24,276 nucleotides of DNA from Nitrospinae bacterium RIFCSPLOWO2_12_39_16 (lineage in GTDB: Bacteria; Nitrospinota; Nitrospinia; UBA9942). The notes under the pieces are model-generated. The model was not told the DNA's origin. It saw only the letters and a list, made by a program, of their open reading frames with translations, and ran no database searches. The stretch is taken from assembly GCA_001805005.1 (NCBI GenBank), contig MHDO01000141.1, forward strand, positions 1-24,276, in the 5' to 3' direction. Both the position numbers and the translations under genes were made by a program. This document shows, piece after piece, positions 15,468 to 22,989 of the stretch (within the stretch, counting starts at the first letter, position 1; each line of letters opens with the position of its first letter).

Positions 15468-17069
15468 CTTAAGTTTCCAATAGCCTTTTCTTTTTGACCC
15501 AATATGCTCAATTTTGTTATCATTTTTCAATTCTTGCAATAAATTAGAAATATCCATTCGCTTCAACTCTGGAAAGGTAACACATAAATCAAGTAAGTAT
15601 CCTTTATTCTTATTTAGATGTTCAAGTATAAGCGTTTTGCATTTTTCGCGAGAAATTCCTCTTAATCTAGTATGTTCTCCTATCTTGCCTGCATGTGTAT
15701 AATATTTATGGGATAAAATATATTTTGCGCCTCTGGTTTTGCCAACTCTTTCAATAATGCCTATATCAAGAAATTTTTTCTTATATTCTACATTAGTAAC
15801 AGGTTGATTTTCTCGAATTTTCTCTAATTCGTAAATTTCATCAAAGGATAGTGTTATTTGCCTTTCTCTTGTTATTTTCTCAATAAAAAGAATGAAATTT
15901 TTATCTTTAACTTGTGCTGGAATTTTAAGCCTGACAGAAAAGTCATTGCTTCCTAATAAGTCAGGTAATCCCTTGCCTTCTTTAATTGTGCTTTCAAAAA
16001 TATCGTCCATGCCTTGCCCTGAACGCTCTACCAACCCTGCTTTCTCAAGAGTTTCTGCAATGCGCCGATTTCTCCAATTGGTTTCATGCAGAATATTTTC
16101 TATGGTTATTCCATGAGGAAATCCTCCCGGGCTTTCAATAAGAAATTCCTCTGGCGACACTTTTATAAAAATAGAACGATTATGTATGGTATAGTCTCTA
16201 TGTGCTACTGCATTAAGCGTCGCTTCCCGTATAGGTTTTTCGCTAAAGGCATATATTTCCCGTTGAAAGAGACCTTCTTGAAAAGGGAATCTTATATTAC
16301 GCGCATTTATTGTTTCCCATATATCGTTATAAATCTTAAAAAACGGTTCTCGCCAGTTCTTTCGATAATCATACGGTATTTTCTTTGAATCTTGTCTCCA
16401 CTCATAGATAATTTCGCTGCCGGGAGCCAACTCATCTATCTTTTCCTTCTTACCAAACAGTATTAGGCTTGCATAATTCAATCCATTTTCAGACAATAGC
16501 CCTATCGCGCGTAAGGTTTTCTCATTTGAATAAGAAAGATAATCGTCTCTTTGCGCTTTTTTAGCCCAGAGTTTTTTAAAGTTATCTATTGCCTGATCAT
16601 CTATATCAGTTAAAGATAAATCCGTTACGATTTGGCTGGAAAAATCTGTCTCTGTTTCGTTGAGAAGTTTCTTTAATGTGGTATTATCCATTTCGGACAA
16701 CGATTCTCCAGCCCGCATTTTATATTTACCTTTATACTTGACTGGCTGTCCCAGCGGATGGGATGGTATGTGAAAAATAAGAATGCGTCCTTCGGGATGT
16801 TTTAACTCCTCAACATCAACCCTTATTTTGATCTTTTGAAGCAATTCGTTAGATAACGTGTTGTGGGTGCCTGAAAAAGATTTCGTTCCAACCACTTTTC
16901 CTTCATTAGTAACGCCAAGAATTAATTTGCCACCTCCTTCATTTGAAATAGCCGCGCAATAATCAGGAAGATCTGTATCTTTACCAAAACTATTTTCAGC
17001 AGTTTTGAATTCAAGGCTGCGGTCTTCAGGGTGTTCCAGCCACTTGTTAAATTCATCAATGGTTGTCAC
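15462..17069 (-). CDS. AlbA_2 (Schlafen-type) / HATPase_c_4 protein of the restriction island
   Basis: A 535-residue protein. Residues about 15-130 form an AlbA_2/Schlafen domain (RSLEFKTAE, then NEGGGKLILGVTNEGKVVG). Residues about 275-360 match the HATPase_c_4 type: REATLNAVAHRDY (281-293), then PGGFP (314-318) and ERSGQGMD (348-355). The last 150 residues look like winged helices (KCKTLILEHLNKNKGYLL). Such proteins are often annotated as transcriptional regulators or RecG-like; Schlafen-type domains recur in defence loci. Translation starts at GTG 17069, directly abutting the mod stop, with GGAGGTGA nine bases upstream, so it is clearly coupled to mod. Its role in the restriction system is unknown. 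Confidence 0.85.
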   Translation of the reverse strand: MTTIDEFNKWLEHPEDRSLEFKTAENSFGKDTDLPDYCAAISNEGGGKLILGVTNEGKVVGTKSFSGTHNTLSNELLQKIKIRVDVEELKHPEGRILIFHIPSHPLGQPVKYKGKYKMRAGESLSEMDNTTLKKLLNETETDFSSQIVTDLSLTDIDDQAIDNFKKLWAKKAQRDDYLSYSNEKTLRAIGLLSENGLNYASLILFGKKEKIDELAPGSEIIYEWRQDSKKIPYDYRKNWREPFFKIYNDIWETINARNIRFPFQEGLFQREIYAFSEKPIREATLNAVAHRDYTIHNRSIFIKVSPEEFLIESPGGFPHGITIENILHETNWRNRRIAETLEKAGLVERSGQGMDDIFESTIKEGKGLPDLLGSNDFSVRLKIPAQVKDKNFILFIEKITRERQITLSFDEIYELEKIRENQPVTNVEYKKKFLDIGIIERVGKTRGAKYILSHKYYTHAGKIGEHTRLRGISREKCKTLILEHLNKNKGYLLDLCVTFPELKRMDISNLLQELKNDNKIEHIGSKRKGYWKLKN

Positions 17070-19268
17070 TTATATCTTCACCTCCACCACCTTCATTGTA
17101 TCATTGCCAAAAATATCAACCACCTTAACCGCTATCTTGCGCCGCCCTTTTGTGCATTCGTGGGATATGCTTTTTAATTCGAGTGTGCGGTCTTTTTTGG
17201 TGCGGAATGACTGCCACTCGTTTTCAAAGATATAATCTCCTGTCCATCTTTCTTCAAATCCCCCCTTTGAAAAAGGGGGCTGGGGAGGATTTACCGGTAT
17301 TCGGACAACTTCTTTCTTGCTCTCAAAATCAAAATCCACTGCCCAGTAATCAATCCAGTCAGTCCATTTCTTTGTCAAAATATCCCTGCGGACAATGCCG
17401 TCCTTATCTTTTGACACCTTTATAATCTTTCCGTTTTCCACCACAAGTTTACTCTTTCCATTTTTTAATGTTGCCTCTGCATTGGCAATAGAATCCTGAT
17501 TATAATAAACCGAAAAGTCTGTAAGTTCTACGGCAACAGAATTGCTTTTTATATGAGGCTTTACTTCAATGTAGGAGACATCATGGAAAACTACCTGATT
17601 CTTCTCCACAGCCCGTTTATCAAATACATCTCTTGGAATATATTTGAGGGCTAAATCAATGCCCTTTTTCTTTGCCTCTTCCTGAATATTCGGGAAAAGC
17701 CCCATTTCAAATTCAAAGGCAAGGACATCTACCTTTGTAATCTTATTTGAAAGACACTCTTTAATTACCTCATCCACAAAAACACGGGTTACAGGAAGAT
17801 TAATCGGTCCCACAGCCACAAGCCGCGCTGCTTTTTTGCCGTGAAAGGTTTTAAACCCCTCAACCCCTTCAGCGCGGTAGGCGCGCAGGATAAGTTCTAA
17901 AAATGCCTTTTCCTTTTTTGCAATCTGTTTCTGTTTTTCCTTTTCCCGAAGGCTTGGATTGACGCCGATGTAATGCTGTCTTTCATATTTGCCGAGGTTC
18001 AAAATCTCAAAAGCCCTGTAGTTTTTGCCTTCTTTCTTTAACTCCCTTTGAACGCCAATCATCCGCTTGCGGGTAGTATGAATGGCAAACTTACCGAGGT
18101 CTGAGCCGAGCCACTTGCGCCCAAGTTTTTCAGCAACGGATAATGTAGTGCCGGAGCCGCAGAAGAAATCGGCTACAATGTTGTTTTCGCTTGAGGAGGC
18201 TTTAATGACGCGTTCAAGAAGGGTTTCTGGTTTTTGGGTTTCATATCCCAACCGCTCGCTACCCATCGCATTGATCATGTTTATGTCATCCCAAACATTT
18301 TCTATTGGACGGCCTTTTAATTCCCATATGTATTGTTTAAACTCTGGATATTTTGCGTCATTTGAAAACCTAACACGGTCTTCTTTTTTTAGATTTTCTA
18401 ATCGTTCTTGTGAATAAGTTGCCATTACCTGCCATCTATATTTTCCCCTTGCGTCCTCATATTTAAACCTCTCTAAATATTCTGGAGGATACTCTCCATA
18501 TTGAATGTTGAATATGTAGTTATCCTTCGTCTTTGTATAGATAAAAACGCTGTCAGTATTAATTGAAAATTTCTTGGATATTGCCTTTACCGTGTTGGTG
18601 CGCCTCGTCCATATAATTTCATTAAGAAAATTATCTTTGCCAAATATCTCATCTAAAATAAGTCGCATATAGCTATTAAGACGCCAATCACAATGCACAT
18701 AAATACTTCCATCATCCGCCAGCAAATCCCGCATCAATGAAAGCCGCTCGTAAATCATAGCAATAAAACTATCAGCGCCTTTTCCCCATGTATCCCTATA
18801 TGCAAGTTCCTCCAAAACCCCCGGCTGTTTTGTGAACTGCTCATCGCCTATTTCAATGTCCATAGAAAAATCCGCGCCTACATCAAACGGCGGGTCAATG
18901 TAAATCAGTTTGAGCCCGCCCTGCGCCTCTATCTCTTCACGGAGCGGCCCGTTCTTCAAACTTGAAAGTATGAGTTTGTTGTCGCCCCAGATAAGTTTAT
19001 TTGTCCAGCCTTTAACCTGCCGTCCACGATTGTCAAAATCAAAAAGAGAGGTCTGTATCCTTGTATCCTTCTCAGCCCTCGGCTCATCCACATGCTCAAT
19101 AACCTGAAAAGGCAGAACAACATTTGTAACCTCATTTGTCTTGCCATTCCAGACAAGCTCCACCTCCCTCTTATCGCCGAACAGTAGAAAGCGATACATA
19201 TCAGGAAGCGGCTTGCCTTCCTCCAAGTATTTGGTTATGTCCCGTATTTCATTGTCAGTTAGCTTCAT
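17070..19268 (-). CDS. Type III-like site-specific adenine DNA methyltransferase (Mod)
   Basis: A 732-residue beta-class N6-adenine methyltransferase: catalytic motif IV YIDPPF (123-128) comes before SAM-binding motif I ADFFCGSGTT (366-375), the order seen in type III Mod. YVHCDWRLNSYMRLILDEIFG (190-210) is a strong Mod family segment. The target-recognition region probably lies between the two motifs, about 210-350. In type III systems Mod both protects the host site and directs Res. An in-frame repeat insert encodes NPPQPPFSKGG near residues 659-669. The ATG at 19268 follows a 49-codon helicase stump by 16 bases and has only a weak GAAG upstream. The cognate Res gene lies beyond three intervening genes. 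Confidence 0.88.
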   Translation of the reverse strand: MKLTDNEIRDITKYLEEGKPLPDMYRFLLFGDKREVELVWNGKTNEVTNVVLPFQVIEHVDEPRAEKDTRIQTSLFDFDNRGRQVKGWTNKLIWGDNKLILSSLKNGPLREEIEAQGGLKLIYIDPPFDVGADFSMDIEIGDEQFTKQPGVLEELAYRDTWGKGADSFIAMIYERLSLMRDLLADDGSIYVHCDWRLNSYMRLILDEIFGKDNFLNEIIWTRRTNTVKAISKKFSINTDSVFIYTKTKDNYIFNIQYGEYPPEYLERFKYEDARGKYRWQVMATYSQERLENLKKEDRVRFSNDAKYPEFKQYIWELKGRPIENVWDDINMINAMGSERLGYETQKPETLLERVIKASSSENNIVADFFCGSGTTLSVAEKLGRKWLGSDLGKFAIHTTRKRMIGVQRELKKEGKNYRAFEILNLGKYERQHYIGVNPSLREKEKQKQIAKKEKAFLELILRAYRAEGVEGFKTFHGKKAARLVAVGPINLPVTRVFVDEVIKECLSNKITKVDVLAFEFEMGLFPNIQEEAKKKGIDLALKYIPRDVFDKRAVEKNQVVFHDVSYIEVKPHIKSNSVAVELTDFSVYYNQDSIANAEATLKNGKSKLVVENGKIIKVSKDKDGIVRRDILTKKWTDWIDYWAVDFDFESKKEVVRIPVNPPQPPFSKGGFEERWTGDYIFENEWQSFRTKKDRTLELKSISHECTKGRRKIAVKVVDIFGNDTMKVVEVKI
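17256..17292. repeat. Palindromic repeat inserted in frame in mod
   Basis: AAATCCCCCCTTTG, then AAAAAGGGGGC, then a GGGGAGGATTT tail: an imperfect palindrome of a type dispersed in many environmental bacterial genomes. Here it is translated in frame as NPPQPPFSKGG near the Mod C-terminus, away from catalytic motifs. Confidence 0.75.
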
Positions 19269-19284
19269 GGTTTTACTGCTTCAT

Positions 19285-19434
19285 TCAAGATTTCCGAATT
19301 AATTCTATCAATCGCTTTTTTAGGTTTTCAGAGCTCGAATCAACCCGCTTCCAGCCTCTAATATTAAAATATCCAACACAAAAATCTGAACGCTCTAAAA
19401 GTTCAAGGTCTATGTTGTCAAAAATTCTCGGCAT
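19285..19434 (-). pseudogene. N-terminal stump of a PLD-type helicase (49 codons)
   Basis: The frame starts at ATG 19434 and ends at TGA 19285-19287. It begins MPRIFDNIDLELL and continues ERSDFCVGYFNIRGWKRVD, which I recognise as the start of large helicases with an N-terminal phospholipase-D-like domain found in restriction and defence islands; this is from memory. Compared with that family about a dozen residues seem missing after LELL, and nearly all the rest of the protein (hundreds of residues) is gone. It lies 12 bases after the CBS gene and 16 bases before mod, with no clear ribosome binding site, so it is most likely a deletion remnant. Confidence 0.6.
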
Positions 19435-19446
19435 AGAGATTTTTAT

Positions 19447-19896
19447 TTATAATTTTGCCAGTGCCCTTACCACATCCACCTTCCCAACAATACCAACCAG
19501 CTCGTTCCCTTTAAGCACAGGCAATAAATGAACCTTTTTTTCAGACATTATTGTAGCAATATCTTCAAGAGAGGTATCTTCAGTAATAGTAATTACCTTC
19601 TTGCTGTATATATCCTTCACTGTAGCCCCAAGCATCTTTTCTATCTCTCTTTTTAACTTTTGGGGCCTCTCAAGAAATAACACCCCTTCAAAGAGTGTGA
19701 CCACAGTCGGCAGATGAAGATTCTTTTTCTGCTCAATAAGGTCGCTCTCAGTAACTACCCCGATTACCCTGTCATGCTCATCAAGTACAGGTGCACCACT
19801 TATCTCATAATCTGCCAGCAGTTCCGCCACTTTTTTAACAGGCGTATCCAGAGATACAGTCAAAACATCTTTAGTCATAATATCCTTTGCTTTCAT
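19447..19896 (-). CDS. Tandem CBS-domain protein
   Basis: A 149-residue protein made of two CBS motifs, about 7-58 (DIMTKDVLTVSLDTPVKKV, GVVTESDLI) and 94-147 (DIYSKKVITITEDTSLEDIA, GIVGKVDVVRAL). Between them is a 35-residue linker (LHLPTVVTLFEGVLFLERPQ), seen in many stand-alone bacterial CBS pairs. CBS pairs bind adenine nucleotides or SAM and act as energy or ligand sensors; the target is unknown. Its ATG overlaps the fumarase beta stop (ATGA), and a perfect AAAGGAGGA site lies in the end of that gene, so translation is strongly coupled to fumarase. Confidence 0.92.
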   Translation of the reverse strand: MKAKDIMTKDVLTVSLDTPVKKVAELLADYEISGAPVLDEHDRVIGVVTESDLIEQKKNLHLPTVVTLFEGVLFLERPQKLKREIEKMLGATVKDIYSKKVITITEDTSLEDIATIMSEKKVHLLPVLKGNELVGIVGKVDVVRALAKL

Positions 19897-20480
19897 AATC
19901 CTCCTTTTGTAATTAAACTGTTCAGTATAGCCCCTGACCTTTCATACATTGTCTTATGCAGACTATTTCCATGAGAATCCATTGTAACAGTTACAGGAAA
20001 ATCCCTCACATCTAAAATCCACATAGCCTCTGGACTCCCAAATTCTTTCAGCATGAAAACATCCTTTACATCTACGACACATTCTGCCAGAACCTGTGCA
20101 AGCCCGCCTATTGCATGAAAATATACAGCCTTATATTTTTTCAAAGCATTTAGAGTCCTGTCACCCATTCCGCCCTTCCCTATAATCCCGGATACTCCAT
20201 ATTCTTTTATCACCTCTGCAGTATATGGCTCCTGCCTTATACTTGTTGTAGGGCCTGCCGCTGCTATAATCCATTTCTTACCAACCCTGTCAACAACAGG
20301 GCCACAGTGATAGAGGACACCATTTTTAAGGAGTCTCTTATATTCTTTAGGTCTATTTTCAATTAAATACTTGTGAGCAACATCCCTTGCAGTAACTATA
20401 ATACCATTGAGATGAACAGTATCTCCTGTTTTTAATTTCACAACATCCTTTTTTGATATTGGAGAATTTAGTATAACCAT
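19893..20480 (-). CDS. Class I fumarate hydratase, beta subunit
   Basis: A 195-residue C-terminal-domain subunit of the iron-sulfur fumarase/tartrate dehydratase family, the part that closes over the substrate. Family segments are GDTVHLNGIIVTARDVAHKY (about 18-37), GPVVDRVGKKWIIAAAGPTT, GIIGKGGMG and DSHGNSLH near the end. It converts fumarate and malate together with the alpha subunit. Its start lies 13 bases inside the alpha gene and its stop overlaps the CBS gene. The two-gene form is common in anaerobes and archaea; aerobes often have it fused. Confidence 0.95.
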   Translation of the reverse strand: MVILNSPISKKDVVKLKTGDTVHLNGIIVTARDVAHKYLIENRPKEYKRLLKNGVLYHCGPVVDRVGKKWIIAAAGPTTSIRQEPYTAEVIKEYGVSGIIGKGGMGDRTLNALKKYKAVYFHAIGGLAQVLAECVVDVKDVFMLKEFGSPEAMWILDVRDFPVTVTMDSHGNSLHKTMYERSGAILNSLITKGGL

Positions 20481-21364
20481 CTCTTCACCTTCTCATTTTC
20501 ATATTCAAATCCCCGCCTTCTGTATGCCCAGCACATATATGTCACAGATACAAAGTATGATGGAGGTATCCTGCATAAAGAACCGATCTTTACTCCAAGA
20601 AGAGTTGTCCTCCCGCCGAATCCCATTGGACCTATACCTAATTTATTTGCATCCCTCATGATAGACTGCTCTAACTTACCAAGAACAGGATTCTTATTCC
20701 TGTCATCAAGACTTCTAAGTAACTGCCTCTTTGACTCCTCGTATGATGAAACTCTGTCACCGCCGATACATACACCTAAAATTCCCGGCGAACATCCCCT
20801 CCCCTGTGCCTTATGAACTGCATCAAGAATACACCTCCTTACACCCTCTAAGTCTCTAACTGCATTGACTCTGCTGTCAGGAAGGGCATATTGTGTCCCC
20901 ACATTCTCACACCCTCCACCCTTCAACATAAGTATCACCTTTATATAATCCTTTTTCCACTCTTCAAAATTTATTACAGGATAGCCCGGACCTGTTCTGT
21001 CACCGAGATTCTTTCCTGTAAGGGTATCAACTATATTTGGCCTTAAATATAATTTATAGACAGATTCCTTTATCGCCTGATTTATTTTCTTCTTAATATC
21101 AATCTGGGAAACCTTAGCAGGGTAGTTTACATAAAATACAGGTGTCCCTGTATCCTGACACATGGGGAGGGATTTCTCTCGTGCAATATCTATATTCTTA
21201 AGAATCATCTGGAGGGTTTTATGTGCAATAGAATCTCTCTTTTCAGTTAAAAGTCCTTTCTCTATTGCACTGACAACATCAACAGGCAAATCACTTGATG
21301 TCCTTCTTATGAGTTCAACAAAGGTATTAAGCAAATTTTTACTATTCATATTGAACAAAGACAT
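20468..21364 (-). CDS. Class I fumarate hydratase, alpha subunit
   Basis: The catalytic 4Fe-4S subunit, 298 residues from the first ATG. Probable cluster cysteines are Cys69 in PMCQDTGTP, Cys191 in GRGCSPGILG and Cys278 in SVTYMCWAYRR; assigning them as ligands is inference. GGGCENVGTQYALPD (150-164) and GPMGFGGRTTLLG (245-257) are strong family blocks. The first ATG (21364) lies at the edge of a dispersed repeat and has no ribosome binding site; an ATG at 21349 (MNSKNLLNTF) is an equally good start. The oxygen-sensitive cluster fits an anaerobic or microaerobic lifestyle. A promoter was not found in the repeat-rich upstream gap. Confidence 0.94.
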   Translation of the reverse strand: MSLFNMNSKNLLNTFVELIRRTSSDLPVDVVSAIEKGLLTEKRDSIAHKTLQMILKNIDIAREKSLPMCQDTGTPVFYVNYPAKVSQIDIKKKINQAIKESVYKLYLRPNIVDTLTGKNLGDRTGPGYPVINFEEWKKDYIKVILMLKGGGCENVGTQYALPDSRVNAVRDLEGVRRCILDAVHKAQGRGCSPGILGVCIGGDRVSSYEESKRQLLRSLDDRNKNPVLGKLEQSIMRDANKLGIGPMGFGGRTTLLGVKIGSLCRIPPSYFVSVTYMCWAYRRRGFEYENEKVKRWLY

Positions 21365-21426
21365 GCCACAAAGACTCTAAGACCCAAAGAAAAAAATTAT
21401 TCTTTACTTCTTTGTGTCTTGGTGGC
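21365..21426. repeat. Dispersed inverted repeat (GCCACAAAGAC / CTTTGTGTCTTGGTGGC)
   Basis: The left arm GCCACAAAGACTCTAAG and right arm TTCTTTGTGTCTTGGTGGC pair around an AT-rich loop. This matches a CCACAAAGACACAAAG-type repeat that recurs in many environmental bacterial genomes (from memory). It directly abuts, and may have replaced, the upstream region of fumarase alpha. Confidence 0.7.
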
Positions 21427-21483
21427 TAAAGATTTTATAATTTCCTTTATATTTCAAAAAAAAGACTATCAAAAAAGACAATT

Positions 21484-21675
21484 AAAGTCATTAAGAAAAT
21501 AAATTAGAACAGGGTAATTCACTTCAAAAATTGTCAGGTTTATAGAAAGTTATAAGGGAGAGCAGGAAAGGGATAGGACAGATTTTCGCTAAAAATATCC
21601 CCTTTTTCTTATTACCATCGCTTTAAATCATTCCCTTTAATTAAGAGGCAAAGTCATTAAGAAGGTGAATTACCC
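21484..21675. repeat. Small repeat unit with direct and inverted ends
   Basis: AAAGTCATTAAGAA occurs exactly at 21484-21497 and 21650-21663. GGGTAATTCACTTC (21512-21525) is the inverse of GAAGGTGAATTACCC (21661-21675) apart from one extra base. The interior is non-coding and AT-rich. It could be a miniature element or a duplicated regulatory block. No gene is visible from 21427 to 21778. Confidence 0.4.
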
Positions 21676-21778
21676 ATCACTAAGGACTGCTGTTCACCAA
21701 ATTTTTTTCTTAAGGTTTTATAAATTTTTCAAATCGCTTATCGGTATACTGATTTCAAAAATGAAAGGAGGTGATTAT

Positions 21779-21955
21779 ATGCCTATAATTCACGAACATT
21801 CTTTATCAGTTCGGCTGGGTCAAGAAAGTGGTAACCCAGAAATATACTGTCTTGATCCACAGTGCTATTTTAGGGCAAATTATGACCCTGAAAGTGTAAC
21901 TCATCGGGAAACATTTGAAAGAGATGTTACAAAACTCTCATCCAAAGAAAATTAA
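21779..21955 (+). CDS. Small 58-residue protein of unknown function
   Basis: The only convincing plus-strand gene. The ATG at 21779 follows a near-perfect ribosome binding site AAAGGAGGTGAT by three bases, which decides it over the longer frame that begins at 21665. The product begins MPIIHEHSLSVRLGQ and has a CLDPQC pair (Cys24 and Cys29) and an acidic, charged C-terminus; it has no signal or membrane segment. A TATACT -10-like hexamer lies at 21745-21750 without a clear -35. A strong hairpin terminator follows ten bases after the stop, so it is a single-gene transcript. I do not recognise the family. Confidence 0.7.
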   Translation: MPIIHEHSLSVRLGQESGNPEIYCLDPQCYFRANYDPESVTHRETFERDVTKLSSKEN

Positions 21956-21964
21956 AATTACATT

Positions 21965-21992
21965 AAAGAGGGGAGAGGCATCTCCCCTCTTT
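21965..21992 (+). terminator. Intrinsic terminator of the small plus-strand gene
   Basis: A perfect 12-bp stem AAAGAGGGGAGA / TCTCCCCTCTTT with a GGCA loop, followed by a T-rich stretch (ATCTTACTTT). It lies ten bases after the stop codon. The A-rich left flank could let it act also for transcripts coming from the right on the minus strand. Confidence 0.85.
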
Positions 21993-22254
21993 ATCTTACT
22001 TTATGACCATTTAATTCTCATTTTCTATTAAAATATATCCTTCATCATTTAACCTTTTTTTGCAATACCTTTAATAGAACCTCCTCTAAAAGGTTTCTTA
22101 AATTTAATGTATGCAACTTCATTGTTTCTGAAATTGCCATTCTGACTGGGATAATAAAAGACCTTGGCATAAAGGAACATAAAATAATCATTTCAGTATT
22201 AAGAGGAATGATAACGGCTATAAAAAAAATTTAAAATCTGCCTCTGCAATATCC
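21993..22254. other. AT-rich stretch without a supported gene
   Basis: Both strands hold short open stretches (for example about 40 codons on each strand between 22040 and 22235), but none has a ribosome binding site and none resembles a family I know. They may be gene debris next to the broken toxin-antitoxin locus. No RNA gene or clear hairpin is visible. Confidence 0.5.
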
Positions 22255-22686
22255 TCATAGCCATTCATCCAATAATATAATGTTCACATCCTTAACCTTT
22301 TTCAGCCCTTCGTCATTGGTTATAAAACTCTGAGACCCACCGACAATAGCCGAGGCAATCTGTATTGCATCAGGCACCCTTATCCTGTATTTTGCCCTCA
22401 TATCTGAGGCAATATCCGATACTCTCAAATTAACATCCATAACCATAAGATTGGGGAAGGTTAATATCATGTCTCTGTAATCACCAACAGCTATAAGGTT
22501 GCCTTCTCTCTTTGGTTTTATCAGCAGTTCTATAAGTGTCAGAATGGAGGTTACTGCCTTGCAACTGCCATGTTCAATAGTGTCAAATAATCTTTCCGTT
22601 ATCGCTGCTTATTTAGGATTATCTTCTATGTGGTAGATGAATAGCATGGTATCCAGCCCGACTATTTTACCGATGAGATCTTTCAT
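22255..22686 (-). pseudogene. VapC-type PIN toxin with a premature stop
   Basis: From the ATG at 22686, which overlaps the antitoxin stop (ATGA), the frame reads MKDLIGKIVGLDTMLFIYHI, then hits TAA at codon 26 (22609-22611), then continues open without frameshift to TGA at 22255. Read through, it would be 143 residues with all PIN acidic positions in place: GLDTML, LTLIELL, VPDAIQIASA and FITNDEG. PIN toxins are Mg-dependent ribonucleases. The residue at the stop would often be tyrosine (NPKY), so one base change (TAT to TAA) explains it. The damage looks recent, or is a base error. The ATG at 22470 gives only a C-terminal half. Confidence 0.85.
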
Positions 22687-22919
22687 CGCCATGAGTCTCT
22701 CTCTTCTTTTATATATTTTTTGGGGGCAACGCCTTTCCATATCTCTTTGTGAAGACCTTTAAGCTTTTTTGTATAGCTTCTGGGCTTTACCCTTAAGATA
22801 ATCCTGTCACCCTCCACATCCACCATAAGCTCATCCCCATCGAAGAGATGAACCAGCCTTCTTATCTCCTTTGGAATGACAATCTGAGATTTTTTACTTA
22901 CTTTAGTTACAATAGACAT
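22683..22919 (-). CDS. AbrB/SpoVT-family antitoxin
   Basis: A 78-residue protein with an N-terminal swapped-hairpin AbrB domain (about 3-47: TKVSKKSQIVIPKEIRRLVH, then GDELMVDVEGDRIILRVKP) and a C-terminal toxin-binding tail (about 50-78). It would bind DNA as a dimer and repress the operon while neutralising the PIN toxin. It stays intact although its toxin gene is broken. The stop overlaps the toxin start by four bases. Confidence 0.88.
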   Translation of the reverse strand: MSIVTKVSKKSQIVIPKEIRRLVHLFDGDELMVDVEGDRIILRVKPRSYTKKLKGLHKEIWKGVAPKKYIKEERDSWR

Positions 22920-22989
22920 TTTTTATTTCTCCTTACTTTGTAAATATATATAAGATTATAATTTATTTGTAACAATCCGCAACAAGTTT

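Noticed and set aside
17070..19268. BREX or DISARM assignment for the methyltransferase
   Set aside because: Motif order and the CDWR segment fit type III Mod, and no PglZ, BrxC or Drm partner genes are present; only a helicase stump hints at another system.
21665..21778. N-terminal extension of the small plus-strand protein (96-residue version)
   Set aside because: The strong AAAGGAGGTGAT site three bases before ATG 21779 makes that the start; the extension is low-complexity and overlaps the repeat unit.
22040..22235. Short frames on both strands
   Set aside because: About 40 codons each, no start signals, no known motif; both cannot be real and neither is supported.
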